NCBI GenBank assembly: GCA_036785705.1
Contig: JAWUZG010000970.1
Span: 3,506,501-3,570,500, forward strand
DNA from: Acanthornis magna
Taxonomy: Eukaryota; Chordata; Aves; Passeriformes; Acanthizidae
Reading direction: 5' to 3'
Length of the DNA stretch: 64,000 nucleotides
The notes beneath the pieces were generated by a model. The model was not told the origin of the DNA and made no database searches. It saw only the letters and a program-made list of their open reading frames with translations. The position numbers were made by a program, and so were the translations under genes. Positions 11,140 to 25,197 of the stretch are shown piece after piece (positions within the stretch are counted from its first letter, which is position 1; each line of letters opens with the position of its first letter).

Positions 11140-14100
11140 GCAAAGGAGACAGAGAAAGAGGTTGGAGTGGAAAAAAAGTAAGTAGGGAATAAAGCAGAGA
11201 AAGCAGTAAAAGGCCTGGAAAAAAAACTGCTGTACCTCAGAATGTGCCAGTATACTTTCAAACATGTGACATTTTCATTCCTTTTCCATAGAATGATACT
11301 TCTTTCTAACGGACAGATCTGGGATGATCAAACACATAGCTTTTTAGGGCAAATCAGTCTGCATTTACCAGAATAAAGTATGAAAGTTTTACGCCAAATA
11401 TTTTCCTGGAATCCTCTTTGCAAGACAGTCTTATCTCTAGTCATCACTCAGAAGGTACAAATGGACCCAAAAATTTTCAAGAAAATATAGTGTAGAAGAA
11501 CTGTAGTATCTCTGTGACAAATTTAAGATTTAGCAAAACAGTACATTTCTTAAGAACTTTGGCAAATATACTGCCAGAGGTCTTATCTATACAGGCAAAA
11601 AAAAATTGCATCTCTAAATATTTTTACCCAGAAATTCTGGTAATCATGCCTTAGGATTAAAAAGAATTTAGAAAAATCCATGGTACATATTTCAAAATTT
11701 ATTTTGTGGGAGTTTTCTGTTTTACTCTCCTGGAAGTAGATATACTCATTTTAAAAATCTATATTTTAAAAAGATCTTACCAAATATGGAGGAGGAAAAA
11801 AAAAAGAGACAAAAGAAACATCAAACTTACCTAGATGAATTCTTACAGGTCACTGTTAAGTGGAAAATTCAACATGAAGTGTTCTCATTTTATTTAATAA
11901 AAACATTGAACATGAAGTCCAATATAAAAAGCTGGATCTACTTCATTAATCACCAGGCTGAAAAAAAATACTCTGTATACTTCTTTATGTTAAAATGTAT
12001 ATTGGAATTATTTGGTTAACAAAGGGATTTGTTACTCTTTGCATGCTATGAATTTCACAGCTATGTTCTAGAAGTATGAACAAGACTGTAGACTCAGATC
12101 CAGCAGGGACTTACAGCTCCCCACTTCCTCACTCATTTTACATGACTGTACTGCATTTGGAGGCTGAGTATCATACCACAGTAAGTGAAGAAGGAGCTGC
12201 TTGCCACTCTCTGTGTTGGTGACATGACTTTGGAAAGGAGCCACAACAGTAAAAAAGTGTGGAGGCAGCACAGCTTTCAGGAAAAAAAAGGCATAAACAG
12301 GACTAAACATGCTGGAGACAGGCCGTGACAGCAGATTTGGAACAGGATGCAAAACATTTTCAATACAAACCCAAGGTATAATAATATTATATAGGTGGAA
12401 AGATAGTTCCATAGTTAAGTTATATGCATTACACAGGGGGAAACTAATGAACTGTTAACATACGAACTGCATAAGCTGCACTACAAGTGCTGTTTGATAA
12501 AAAAATTCAATTTTTAATGTTGTCATTGATTATTAGTTGACAAAATCATAATCACTGGTTAATTAACACCATCAAAAACTATATTTCAAACCATGAAGGT
12601 CAGTGATCAATTTGTGCTTCAAACTCAGAGTTAAAATTTTTGACTTTTCAGTGCTTGACTTCCCCTACCACAGCAGCTGTTATTCTATAAAGTGGAATAT
12701 CAATCAGACACAGATCAAAGGCAAAAAAAGATAAATAGTATGTGAACTTGGGCTGTTTCTTCCTTTCCTCTTTCTACATCTGTAAGATTAGGAACATACT
12801 GGTAGGCCAAAAAAATTTCAGAAATTCCTATGGATTCTTTGATATAACCTAAAACCTTAGAGACGTCCTATGATTTTTTCTTTGGAATGAGATGAAGTCT
12901 CAACAGTATAAACAATTATTGCCTCTTGTCATTAGAATGAGCTCATGTAAAAATCCATCCTAACTCAAACAATTCCCATTAATATGTGTTTTCTTGATTA
13001 AAATAGAAATGAGAACTGTATAACAATATTTTTGTAACACCAGGCTAGACAAGCATAGGATTTGTGACAATGAGAACTGTTTGTATTTCTCACTGAAGGT
13101 AATTCAACTGTTAAAGCAAACACTGATTTTTAGTAAATGAAGATTTAACAATGTTTAGTCTATACATGTCCAAGAAACTCAAAATACAACAAATGTAGAA
13201 AATCTATTCTTTAGTTTATCACTGAACTGGAACATAAAGACAACAGACACAGTGTAGATACATGCATTAAGAAGCAATCAGTGTGCAAGTGAAAATAAGT
13301 AGTCCCTATTTTGCAAGAGGAGGAAAGTATTTGTCAAATTTCAGTATTAATTTTGTAAAGTCAACAAGTCATTGTGGTCAACTAATTTGGTGAATTATTA
13401 ATGCATGGATACTCAACAAGCACTTAGTCTGGTCACCTGGGTGGCAATGAAACCTTATAGATTGAACATTGTTTATTGCCCAAGATTGTGATATAGAAAT
13501 TTTTGAAGACAAAAGAGCATAATGAATTAAAATGACTGGTAACAAACAACAAAAATAATGAGAAGATAGAGATATAAATATATAAACTTTCCCATACGTA
13601 GACATTGACAGATAGAAATCTTTCATTAATCTAGAGCCCTATACAATTTCCAGGTGTGAAGCTCTTGCATCAAACAGCTCACTCGGTGAACCCATATTTA
13701 AAACAACTTCTTGCTTCTTAGACCTGCAAACACAATAGTGAAAATACTGACCTAAAATTTAAATGCACTGAATGCACATACTTTATTGGAATAAAATCCG
13801 CTACACCCTATAGCTACTTGCTCAAACTCTGTGGCTCCTTTAGGAAAGACATCAGTATTTGATTTGTCCTTACAGGCAAGAATCCAGAAGTATTAGATTC
13901 CTTTGTTGGCTTCAGAATTCATCCACTGGTTTAAGAAATATCAGGTTACCGTTTTTGTGTAGGTAAAATATTAATTCTTCAGTACTTGAATGTACTAGAT
14001 GTACAATGTATTAGACTTGTCTAAAGTTAGCCAATGCAGCAAACTCATGGTGCTTAGAAAGGATACCTCAAAATGAGAGATTAGTGCAGAGGTGGAGAGT

Positions 14101-16258
14101 GCTATGCAGACTTTAATTTGTTCTGATGTTTTACAGTAAAAATACTATCCCTATACATTGTGTTCACTGCAGAGAATTTGATCCTTTAAAAATAATAAGG
14201 GATTAGTAATAACCCTTATTTAAGGCCTATACCTATGTTATATATGTATCACATAAAAGCATGGCATAAAACAACAACAAAACAAGAGTTCAAACTAGCT
14301 TAACTTTAGGCAGGTTAACTATGCTTTCATCTAAATAAGGTTTCTGTAATACTGCATTTATCTGTTGTGTACTCATGGTCCTGGTGTACTACAGGAAGGA
14401 CAAAAGCACAGAAGTCATGCTAGTATAACCTGCATGTGGTAGTGGAAAAATGAGAAGCACCACATAAATCATGATGCCTTAAGGGATATCATGCCTACTT
14501 TATCAATAAGTGAGAAGTAACTTTGAATAGATAAAGTTCTAGCCTCAATTTTAATTTAACAATGAATTTACTAAGTTTCACCTACCCAGCAAAAGTTGCT
14601 GTTATTTTTGCTTTTCATTTAATCTAGGTATGCAGAATTAATCCAAATGACTCCCATAAAAATACTGGTTCTTTCTCCAACTTAACCCATTATAGCTTCT
14701 AAAACTCGTCGAATTTCATCAGGAGCTCAAATCAATACAAGCCTATTACATCTAATACAACTTAGCACTTTTTCAGTCAGACATATTTGCAGAAAATACA
14801 AATTTAGAAACAATGTCAGTTGAACTTTCTATGAAACTTCAAATTCACAGCATTTTTAAAGTTTTAAATTAAAAAAAAAAGAAGCAGAAAAAAAAGAAAC
14901 AAAGACACAACCCTCCTACAGCAGTTTTTTAAAATACAAGATTTGGTAGTATATTTGGCATGAGAATACTTGGCAACAGTTTTATGTATACATGGTTAGT
15001 ATAACTTTGTTCCTCTGTTTCATGCCCTTAGAATCTGATCATCTCTAGAATGTTTTAAAAAAAGGAAATCTGACTCCTGTGCAAAGTCAAAAGGTAGATG
15101 AACTGAATCAGCAAATAACTGACTTTACAATGTTTTTCCCAAATATGTAAGATAAATAATTGTAAAGATCCCACAGAACAGAGTTTATTTAAATATTATT
15201 TAAAATGTAGATTATTTAAAGTGTGCCAAGGAACCAGCCAGCCAACTTTCTTCTCCTTTACATAAAAGCTGTGTGCTACAAATATTTGTGCAGTTAAGTC
15301 ATCTCTGAAGTCATAACCGCTTTTGATCTCTAACTATTGATCAGACTGGAGCACTAAAAAATCACAATATTCACTGTCAGTCTCAAGAAGCATAACATTA
15401 TCTTGAAATCATGTCTTCCATTGAGGGTGGAGATTTGGAAGTTACCACTTATGGAAAGCAGAGCATCTCTCCATCTCCTACTTAGCTTCCTTTATAATAG
15501 GCTTCCATTGTCTTTGAGAGAGAGAAGGGGCCAGAGAGGAAATTGAGGCAATTCAAATCATAATTCATTGTCAATAAGAAATAGCTATGTGAAGGATGGG
15601 CAAGATTTTCTGGCTTTCTGAACATTCAAAAAACATCAATTTTATTTATATTGGAAAGGATGCAACAGCACCCTGGAATACCAGATATTCAACTAGCAGA
15701 TGCAAAATTGCTCTCAGGGCTGTTCTACCTGCCAGAGCTCAGCTCGTGGGCATGCTGACTCTAGTTTCCGTAGAATCTTCATGTGCACTGCTGTTTTATT
15801 CAGTTAATATTGAGGCGTATCTTTTGTTTTACTAAAAGATTTTAGTATCCCAATCAAAATTACATGGATATATGATTACAGTTCCTTACTTAACCTCAAA
15901 ACTCTTGGTTTGCAGTGAAGCAAACAGAAATTGCTCACTTATCTTCCATCTTCAGTGCTCCTATAATTATATAGGGACATTTGCTCCAGCCACTTGACAC
16001 CACTGCATAGTTTTGAGTCCAGGATGGTAAAGAAGAACAACAAATTTGCAACTCAAATTGAATGGAGATGTTCATCTGCTCTGTAATAATGGCAATTTCT
16101 TTAACAGCCAGCTGTGACACTGAAGGTTCTTGGACTGATGAGCTTCTTATGTTAACTTGTTATGTTACCTTCTATTAATTACTAAATATTAAAAAACACT
16201 ATGCCAGTGTTAGCTTATTTCATATGAAGCAACACATCTCTTCTTCCAAATGTGCTCT

Positions 16259-16563
16259 TGTGGGAACTGTTAGCTTGCCTCAGTTCACAGGCATCGAGTC
16301 GTAGGGTTCTAGCTCAAAACAAGCAAGAACTATAAACAAAGATAATAAGAAATTTGCAGCTGTTGTTATTGCAAGATATTGTGCTAACTATAGGTAGCTA
16401 ATGATATTGTGGGATGGTGAATTGGCAGCCAATTGACATGTGGCGTGAATGCTATGAAATAGTATAAAAGAAGCTCTGCAGTAATAAAGTTCCTTCCTTC
16501 TTTCCCTATGACTGAGCTGTGTGTGTGAGTCTATTCATGTCGTGATCCATTTCAACAGTGACA
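16259..16563 (+). mobile_element. Solo LTR, class II-like, 305 bp
   Basis: The proposed element starts TGTGGGAACTGTTAGC and ends TTCAACAGTGACA. The flanking hexamers TGCTCT (16253-16258) and TGCTGT (16564-16569) match in five of six positions, which fits a 6-bp class II target duplication with one mutation. Inside are a TATA box, AGTATAAAAG (16461-16470), and a polyadenylation signal, AATAAA (16483-16488), about 20 bp apart, with a GT-rich stretch beyond (GAGCTGTGTGTGTGAG). This order of TATA, AATAAA and GT-rich U5 is that of a short retroviral LTR. An alternative right end at TTCAACA (16557) cannot be excluded. Confidence 0.75.
16461..16488 (+). promoter_or_regulatory. LTR TATA box and AATAAA signal
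   Basis: TATAAAAG is followed 14 bp later by AATAAA within the solo LTR, the core promoter and poly(A) signal of the former provirus. No downstream transcript unit is evident. Confidence 0.65.
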
Positions 16564-16569
16564 TGCTGT

Positions 16570-17717
16570 ATTTAAGATTACTTCTTCTTGAGTGTATTTT
16601 GAGAGTAAGTGGAAAACACATATGCACAGTGAGTGCAAATCTTGACAAATATGGACTCGTTAAAACATGAGGGAGTGCTTTTTTGAAGTCAGCAGTTATA
16701 TTTTGCTGCAGTTTTCGTTGTAAAGATTAACAGCAATCATTTGGAGCTCCAGTTAGACAAAATACCCACCATTCTGTTATTTATGAATTTTTCTCCCAAT
16801 CAACAAAACTGGACTGGAGATCTGAACAGCACAGTCAATCTCACAGTAGTTTCAGTATTCTTATCCCACCCTAAAAAGTTCAAATAGTATAAAAGCGGCA
16901 AAAATGAGAAACAGCTAATTGCTTTTTTTGTTTTGAAGATGCTGTTTAGAGTTGACTAGTCTTGTTTCAAAGACTGGTCAAAACCCAAATGTTTACAAAC
17001 ATGAAATAGCACACGTCTTCCTGTCTGTAAAAAAGAAATACTCTAGAAGAAACATACTAAGCATCTTTATGAAACCTTAGAATAAAATTAGGGACTATTT
17101 CTAGGATTAATTGTATAATTTATGAATGATGGTGGCTTGGGAAAATGGATGCAACCTCCCATTTTGCCTTTGGAATCTGCAGTTCTGTCTACACTGAGAA
17201 GCTGAAGTGGTATATGACACCCCACTTGTCATCCTGATGGTCTGGCATTTTTGCTACTTTCTCACTGCAGATCATGAGAAAAATCTCACTTTCATACAAA
17301 AATCAGGAATCTGGGCTCTAGTAGGTCGCTTCTCTTGGTCTATCAGACCAAAATATGTGGGTCATGGACTACATAAGCCTGAAAGACTACTGTAACAATG
17401 GGTACTGCACTGTTTATTCCTTCTGTGGCTTTTTGCTTGTTAAGTTTATAGTGCCTCTGAGCATTTTTCATGCTTTGAATAGGATCAGCTACTTAAAAGA
17501 TCTGCCTTACCATACTGACTCAAATGTATTTTCCAAAGGCCTAACGACAAAATTTGGTCTCTTTTTAGCATATAACCTCACATGTTGCATTCTAGAAATG
17601 TTTTTGTTGGGTATTTGGGTAAAAGTTCAACAGTAATGATTTACAATATACAAAAGAGCAGGCTAGAAAAGACAATTCATCTAAATTGAAACTCTACAAA
17701 AAGATAAACCATTTAGG
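16570..17717. other. No recognised feature
   Basis: Unique A+T-rich DNA. Two plus-strand frames (17207-17395, 17355-17636) have no identifiable motif. Confidence 0.55.
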
Positions 17718-17957
17718 TTCCTTCCTTCCTGCCTGCCTTCCTTCCTTCCTTCCTTCCTTCCTTCCTTCCTTCCTTCCTTCCTTCCTGCCTTCCTTCCTTC
17801 CTTCCTTCCTTCCTTCCTTCCTTCCTTCCTTCCTTCCTTCCTTCCTTCCTTCCTTCCTCCCTCCCTCCCTCCCTCCCACCCTCCCTCCCTCCTTCCCTCC
17901 CTCCCTCCCTCCCTCCCTCCCTCCCTTCGTCCCTCCCTCCCTTCGTCCCTCCTTCCT
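17718..17957. repeat. (TTCC)n grading into (CCCT)n microsatellite
   Basis: About 240 bp of tetranucleotide repeat. The left two thirds are TTCC units with a few TGCC variants, and the right third is CCCT units with TTCG variants. The 61- to 112-residue frames on both strands here, Ser/Phe/Leu/Pro or Lys/Glu/Gly/Arg periodic, are products of the repeat and not genes. Confidence 0.98.
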
Positions 17958-20900
17958 GGAAAAGTAATGACTTAGAGCAGCTTAAACAAAGAAAAAAGAA
18001 ACATAAAACAGTTCTCCAGAGCCATTCACAGGGACAATAGCTATCATGCAATTCCTTGAAAGTTTTTGGGCTGTTAAGGGGGAGGTTAATATTTCCTTCT
18101 AAGGTAAGAAAAGTACAAACCCAACAACATTACATTTTGTATTTAGTTGTTCTGTAAGGTCACTGCTTTGTGGTTTGTACATCTTTTAATATACTGCTGC
18201 ATCCAAACAGCTGGAAGTTAATTCAGATTTTTTAAAAAGAAAAAGCCTTAATAATGACCTAATCAAACTGTTTAAAAGAAAACAATGTGTCTAGAAAAAA
18301 ATTCTTAGAGACAAAATATTTTTTTTTTTTTTATGTTGGATCCTGGTAAGAGATTTAAATAATCTCTTAATATTATTTACATTTAAACTGCCTTAATGAC
18401 TCTCACAAAACAACTGTAAACCTGTCTTCTCATTATCCTGAGGGTGGTCAGAATGCTAGTGATGTCATCCATCTCCTAAACTCTAGTACTATTTCTTCTA
18501 TCTACTTCTACTACTATCTTAAATTTTCTCAGTGTCTTTTCTGTACTTCCCACCTCTGCATACCAGCAGATGGGAATTCAATTTCACGACTCTTATCCTC
18601 CAAAACCACAATTTGATAGTGCAAAACCTGCAATGTAATTTCATCAATAATCAATTACATGCTTACACTTTGGATGCACCACATATGTAAGAGTCTGGTG
18701 TTATACAGTCCTTACTTTTCTCTACACTTTTTCAAAGGGATCAAATATTGTTTTGAATATATGAGAGATTTCCTTTCTAGACTTAATAATAATTTTTAAA
18801 TCTAGTTTGATACTGAACATACTCAGAGTAGGTAAAATTCCAAATACCTGAAATAAAATGCTAGAATAAAAGAAAATGAAATACCACTTTTCTGTGAAAA
18901 AGCAAACAACAGAAAAACTCAAGTATTTTATTTTGATCACCCATTTCCGTATTGTAAAAAAGTGTTTTGGCTGAAGAGCAAGTAAAATTGGGAAGACTTA
19001 ATAATCACAATGCAATGTGTAGATGACACAAAGTGCCCAAATTTAGACAGTTGTTATTCAACTTTGCATGTTGATATACTGTATCATCTCCATCCTTAAC
19101 CACTTAATACAACCTGCAGGAAATTTACTGAGAAAAAATGCATTTATATATTTTTATGATACTAATATAATACTATTTTTGTTTTCAAATAAGCAGATAA
19201 AAAGCATGCAATAAAAAAACCTCAAACAACAAGCAAACCAGAGGCAAGGACAGTCTCCATAGTGTCTCTATGCTGACTAATACACAAAATATGTGACCAG
19301 GCTAAAACATTTTCATATTACTTCCCTCTTCTGCCTTTATTTGCAAACGAAGTTCCCTGTCCATGACCTGCTGGTACACTGGCACATCACTAAGGACTTT
19401 GCATGTCTTTTTGTCAACCCATCATGCTCACATATCAAAATATCAGAACTGAATATTCTTCAAGGTTTGTTGAATTTATTTGTTTAGCCCCTTGTCTAAG
19501 TTAAAAGGAATAATCACTTCCCTTGATCTATGGAGAATGTTGACCCTGATAAAATGCAGGAAGTTGTTTGTCTTCATTGCTGCTAAAATGCATGGCTAAG
19601 TTGGTTTGGCCAACAGTACATCAGCTCAATATTAAAGTGCATGCTGATAGTTCTGATCAAGCATTTTGCATTTTACACTATTGCAGCAGTGTTTAATGAA
19701 TTGCAATTTCAAATAAAAAAACAATCCCAAAGAAATGGACAACTGCTTATAAGACAAGGAAGAGAAGATTGTCTATCACATGATTGCCCATATGCTGTTC
19801 TTATTGGCAGTGAATTCATATGCACATTTTAAGGTGAGATAGAATACATAAAAACAATATAAAAAGAGAAAAAAAAGTAACATTAATATTATAAAAAGAT
19901 GGTTAATTATTATTAAAAGATTGTGTTAATTTTTATCTCACTAGTTACTGAAGGAAAGTGGAAATCATGTTACATGCTGATTTCTGCTTCTGCGTTTAGC
20001 AAGATTTATCGTCTCAGAACTGCAAAAGATTCAGCAGTAACTTAGAAAGTTTCCCACCAGCATCTTAGTTTAGGACATATGCAAGTAATATTTAGTGGGT
20101 TATAATTACAATTAATCTCTGACTTGCAACATTAGGTACAAAATCATCATAATATGTATATATCTAAATGGCTACATTTAGAATTTCTTAATTATGTCAC
20201 AAAACTCTCCTCCCATTTCTGACTGAAAGTCAGATGGCAACAAAACTTCACAGCAGATTTGTTAATACTATTATATGCTTGAGGCAAATTTAGGTGAAAA
20301 TTAATGATATTTTCTGTCAGCATGAGTGCATCTTAACAAGTATTGCAAAGAATGGAAGAAATTGAGAGACATTAAAAAACCTCAAATCTTATAAAAGGCA
20401 CAGTTTTGCCTCATAATATGTTTGCAAAGAGTTTGAAGCACTAGATCCTTTTTAAATTACATTTCAGAATGCACCTATGCCCTGTAACGACCTAAAAGCT
20501 TTCCCAGCTTTTCCATGTAAGACTTGCACTCCTTAGTAATTAGCCTCCCTTCTATGTGTAGATTCTCCATTGCTGATTCTATTAATCTGAACTTCAGTAC
20601 TCAGAAGTTTGCATTTACTTCAGAATCTTGTTAGTCTACCAAATTTCTTGCCAAGCGTAATGTGATATCTTTCACCACAGTTTGAAGGTTCCATATGTGC
20701 AATTATTCTTGTTTAGCACTGCCTCTTCATAGTGGAGGAAACTGAGGCAGGGTGCTTTGTAGCTGGGACAGGTTGGGGAGTGGAAGGCATCTTGGCATCC
20801 ACCTCTCTTTTGGATTTTTATGTTAAAATAATTTATGATTAAAGTCTTCTGAAAATTACACCAGAATTCTAGGGAAAACCAATGGACAAAATTAAAGTCA

Positions 20901-23900
20901 AAATTCAAAAGAAATTAAGGTGAACTGCCAAACTAGGTTAATTTTTTATCTACTAACTCATTTAATTTCTTTTTTTGCAAACCACAAAAATAATGACAAC
21001 ACAGTTGACAGCAAAAACAATATTAAAGAAAAACAATTTGACTTTCAGAGCAAGTAATATCAGTCTTAAGAAGTCTGTCTGATTGATAAGTTTGTATTTA
21101 TTTTTAGTTCAATTAATAGTAAAAATTTTTAATGTAGAAATGGCAGTTTATTGCTTTGCACCTTAAATGCATGCTACTATTAAATATACAAATTGCAATC
21201 AATATAGCCCAGCCAAATTCTCAAACTTTACAAATTCTGCAGCCATAGTATACTATCCCGCAAATTATCTACCAGCTATATACTAATAGCTGTATACTCA
21301 GCTCTGAAGTATAATCTCATGTGCTTTTCTGACAGACTGATAGCCTAAAATAAACATACCTGAAATGTGTCTTTTGTTAGAAGAAGTTCCAAAACATAGA
21401 TTTTTGTGAAGAGTCACTAAGTGAATTCAAATAAGAAATATTTATTTTTAAAAATGATAAATTAGACAATATAACTACCTAACAATTCTGTTCTGCCTTG
21501 GTAGGCACCAAAACAGATTCTGGAGAGAGAGATTCCCTGTGCAGAAGATGAACTAATGGTACAAATCTGTATGATGAAAAAATGTAATTAAAAGTGAGAT
21601 TCACTTTATCTATGACAATGAACCTAATCAAAGGTCGATTTCTACAGTGTGCTAGTCAAATCACAAAGTAATATGATAACAAAATTTTGCAGTGTAATGA
21701 AGAAGATTAGGGGTTTTTTTGTTCAGGGATTCCTATTATAAAAATCTACATCATTCTGTAGCAACAGGGTTAGTCTATCCTTTGTCATCTGATCCATAAA
21801 TGCTTTGACAGATGATATAAAATTCCATAGTCTACTCTCCCAGGATTGTGCCTAAAATAATATATTGTACAACAACAAGCACTGAATACCCTTTTTTCTG
21901 GCTTTAGGTCACAGCCAGATCTTAACACAGACACAGCCTAGCAAGAGGAAAGAAGATTTACAGAGGAAGCAATAAAAAACCTTTGAAGAAAGTTAAAAAA
22001 ATTTAGAATGCCACAGTGAATGAAGTTTCTTCTCTCCCCTAATCTTGTTCCAACACATTGTAATAAATTCCTTATCAGACTTAGAGGTATTATGTGTTTC
22101 AATTTGCTCTAAGCACTCAGAGGGATGTAAGTTAATGGAACTCCTAAGTGTGTACTACTTCATTCAGCTATGTGTATGAACCTAAAATCTTGAAGATGGC
22201 ATATTTCACTTTGAAAACTTTGAAAAATAAATAACTAAAAGGCGTTTTTCTTCTTAAGTAAAGCAAGTACACAGGGAAAGACTTTGAGTATGAACAATTT
22301 TAAGAAAAATAAAGTATCCTTTGTTTAATGGTTGATAATGTGAAATACAAATAATTTACAAAAACCAAGTGCAGAAAGAAGCTGTGACTGGGGACAGCTT
22401 GGAACTATTCATCTCTGTCCTCTCTCTTAGCCAGACTCTTAGGGTTCTATGTATTAGATGAAAGTTTTTGCACAAGAGGGGATAGTACCCAATATTTGTG
22501 TATTGTGCACCTCACCAAACTGAACGGAAACCTCAGATTTAATGCAAAACTGATAAACTATCAAATCAATCCCTTTAGAAGATGAAAACATGAATCCAGG
22601 TTATATTTCTAGTGAAAGAAGTGCAATACCCATAGAGAAGTATATTTTGACTGTTCTGGCTGGTATCTTGACCAAAATAACCAAGCAATTTTTAGGTCAG
22701 GCCTTAAAAACACTTATGGAAGGTTCTTAAAGTCTTGCGTAACACAGATTTAGAAAGCTAAGCAACAGCTGATATATCAAGCTTTTATAAAACTTTCTTT
22801 GAAACTATTATCTGTAAAATAACATTTAACATATTTATAGAAATCCAGGAAGCTAATTATTTTGTACAATATGGCAAAAGAATGCTTTCTGTAATAATGC
22901 TTCTTGTGATGAAACAGTCAATAAAATTAGATCATTATAATTTATTCATTAAAATGTATTATCTAGGAATTCATAGATAAATATACAAGAATCTGGCCTA
23001 GAATGCACTTCTTAGCACAGACAGACCTTAGCACCAAGCACCTACTTAGGAACATTGATTATATAAACTATTTCAGAAATACTTCAAGATCAAATGGAAG
23101 AGAAGTGAAAAGAATAGAGAAAGATTTTACTTCATTAAGATTTTACTGTATACATACACATTATTTAAAACACAAATAACTCTGTAGCAAGGAAGACTTA
23201 GCAGGATTCTACATTTGAAGAGCTGTTCGGTGAAGAAAAGTCATTGATGTATTTAGGTAAGACTGACATTCCCTGAAGCTCTTTGGCTCAGTGCCATATA
23301 TGGGCACTTTCTGCACAAGCATAGATATTAGGCTGGGAAAAGCACAAAACACATATTTGCATACTTTAAAAGGTGTATGTGGGTCTTGTTTTCCTTTATT
23401 AATGACTTGATTTTTAGAGTGTTGAGCCAAACCAAACTTCTGCAAAAACCATTTCACAGGTATCCAGATACGTATTGTCATGTCCAATATACAACATTCT
23501 TTTCGATAAAATGTAATCAAAGATTCCAAAGACCAAATAAAATTCAATTGGTTGTTTATATGCTGCATATTCAATAATAACTTTTGGAACTCGAACAGTG
23601 AGCATATATATTGTAGAACAACATAGAACCTATTACAGATCCACATCTATATCAATAATTCTTCAGTCTTCCAAGAAATGTGTATTAAATTTCATGTGTT
23701 TCCTTTAGTTTACTTCCGTAGTTCTCTGCTGTCTCTGAATGTTTAAAAATCTTGTCTTGATCAATGAGATCAAATAAGGTTTATCTGTATAAAACTCAAT
23801 GTTTAAGTAATCAGAACTACTAACTGTAGCTGTAGTCTGATTAAGAAAAACATTCACAGATATTTGACCTAAACCTAATTTAAGCTTATTGAATAGCTGA

Positions 23901-24033
23901 AGCAAACAACAGACTGCTCTGTGAAACAGGCAACACTCTAAATCGTGAAAAAGTCTTGTTGAAAGTCATATTATTTTACTTTTTGCACATGCATCAAAAG
24001 ATTGAGATCAGCAAAAAAACCCTTTTTATTATC
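17958..24033. other. No gene recognised (6.1 kb)
   Basis: A+T-rich unique-looking DNA. The largest frame is 145 residues on the minus strand (23209-23646); other frames overlap it in two phases on both strands. Nothing in it matches a family I know. I see no transposon signature or RNA gene. Confidence 0.5.
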
Positions 24034-24127
24034 ATGGAATCATAGAATCCTCAGGGTTAGAAGAGACCTTTAACATCATCAAGTCCAACTGTCAATCTAG
24101 CATTATCACTGTAACACATAAACCACT
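24034..24127 (-). mobile_element. CR1 LINE 3'-end fragment
   Basis: CATGGAATCATAGAATCCTC, then GGGTTAGAAGAGACCTTTAACATC and ATCAAGTCCAACTGTCAATC, is the reverse complement of a CR1 3' end. About 95 bp remain. Confidence 0.88.
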
Positions 24128-25192
24128 AATTCATAAAAATGCAAGTTTTAGAAATTTAAAAAATATATTCCATGTCATTAAAAATTCTGAAATGCTAAAA
24201 AAAATGCTGAAAAATGCTGAAAAATTCATTTCAAAAGCATTCATTATCTCAGAAACCAGTGTCTCAGGAAAACCCAGTCAATTTTTATGGCCATGAGATG
24301 AGAAAAACACAACAGTGAAAGTAGTTTGCTAAGTTTTTCAGGCTTAAAGAGGGTGAGGAAAATTTACAGTCTCACCAAAATATCTGCAGCAGTAGCATAA
24401 AAAAGAAAAAAATGTCCTGGATTTCCCAACAGTTCAAAATCTCAGTCCCTACTTACAGAAACAAGATGATCTAGGTCTGCAATATGTAAAAGACTACCAG
24501 CTTCTCCAAAATTAAGATCAAGTGTACTCAGAAATTATGATCCCCTCAACAAATAATGTGACAGATTAATGAGGGGAATTTTCTAACTCTGCTTCCCAGC
24601 AGAATTTCTGTTTTCTATGTTGGATAGCTGCAAGAATCTATGGAATTAAAAGAACAAAACCATCCAGTGTATCTTTCGTGACTTTCGTCTCACAAAGAGG
24701 AAGCAGGTATTTGAGTTACACACCTATTAAAAAACTGAATATGTAAAACATTAGTGACAAGTTCAAAACTGACATTTTAAGAGCCAATTTTCTGAGCACA
24801 ACTGCATTTAAAATAGAAGGAATTAATCAGTTTTGTTCATGGGCTGTTTCATGTATTCATTTGCACCCCAGGCAGCAGTTATTGCTGTTGGGCCATACTG
24901 TCCCTTGTTATTCATGCTGCTGACATTTATTTTTGCACACAGGCTCCCCACAAGGACACATACACAATGTAAGACCTTAGTTTGTGGTTTAGAAGGATGA
25001 GAGAGAGCCTTTGTGAACCCAATGCAAGGTGAAAAATTTCATCCTGGATAGCATTTTTTTTACAATTTTTTTGGTATTTTTAATATTTTTCTAAAAATTG
25101 GGGTTTTTTTTACTTTTTTTACAGAAAGCATCTGCATTTTTGTCACTGAACTAGTGACGGGGTTTCTGCTAACTGTTTGGAAATAGAACTGT
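24128..25192. other. No recognised feature; short tandem motif near 24190
   Basis: A+T-rich DNA. At about 24189-24226 a decamer like AATGCTGAAA occurs about three times in tandem. A T-rich run (25055-25120) precedes the LTR that starts at 25198. Confidence 0.55.
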
Positions 25193-25197
25193 CATTG

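Larger units (their letters stand above)
9389..16252. other. No gene recognised (6.9 kb)
   Basis: A long A+T-rich stretch with only short simple repeats (near 9717 and 11117). Open frames reach 114 residues (12068-12412, minus) and 101 residues (9828-10133, plus). None has a motif, a plausible splice context or a composition that argues for coding. I see no transposon signature. Confidence 0.55.

Noticed and set aside
17686..18051. Open frames with Ser-Phe-Leu-Pro or Lys-Glu-Gly-Arg periodicity
   Set aside because: They are translation of a tetranucleotide repeat in several phases and both strands.
23209..23646. 145-residue minus-strand frame with overlapping frames in other phases
   Set aside because: No motif or homology is recognised. 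Several overlapping phases are open at once, which suggests low stop density rather than coding.
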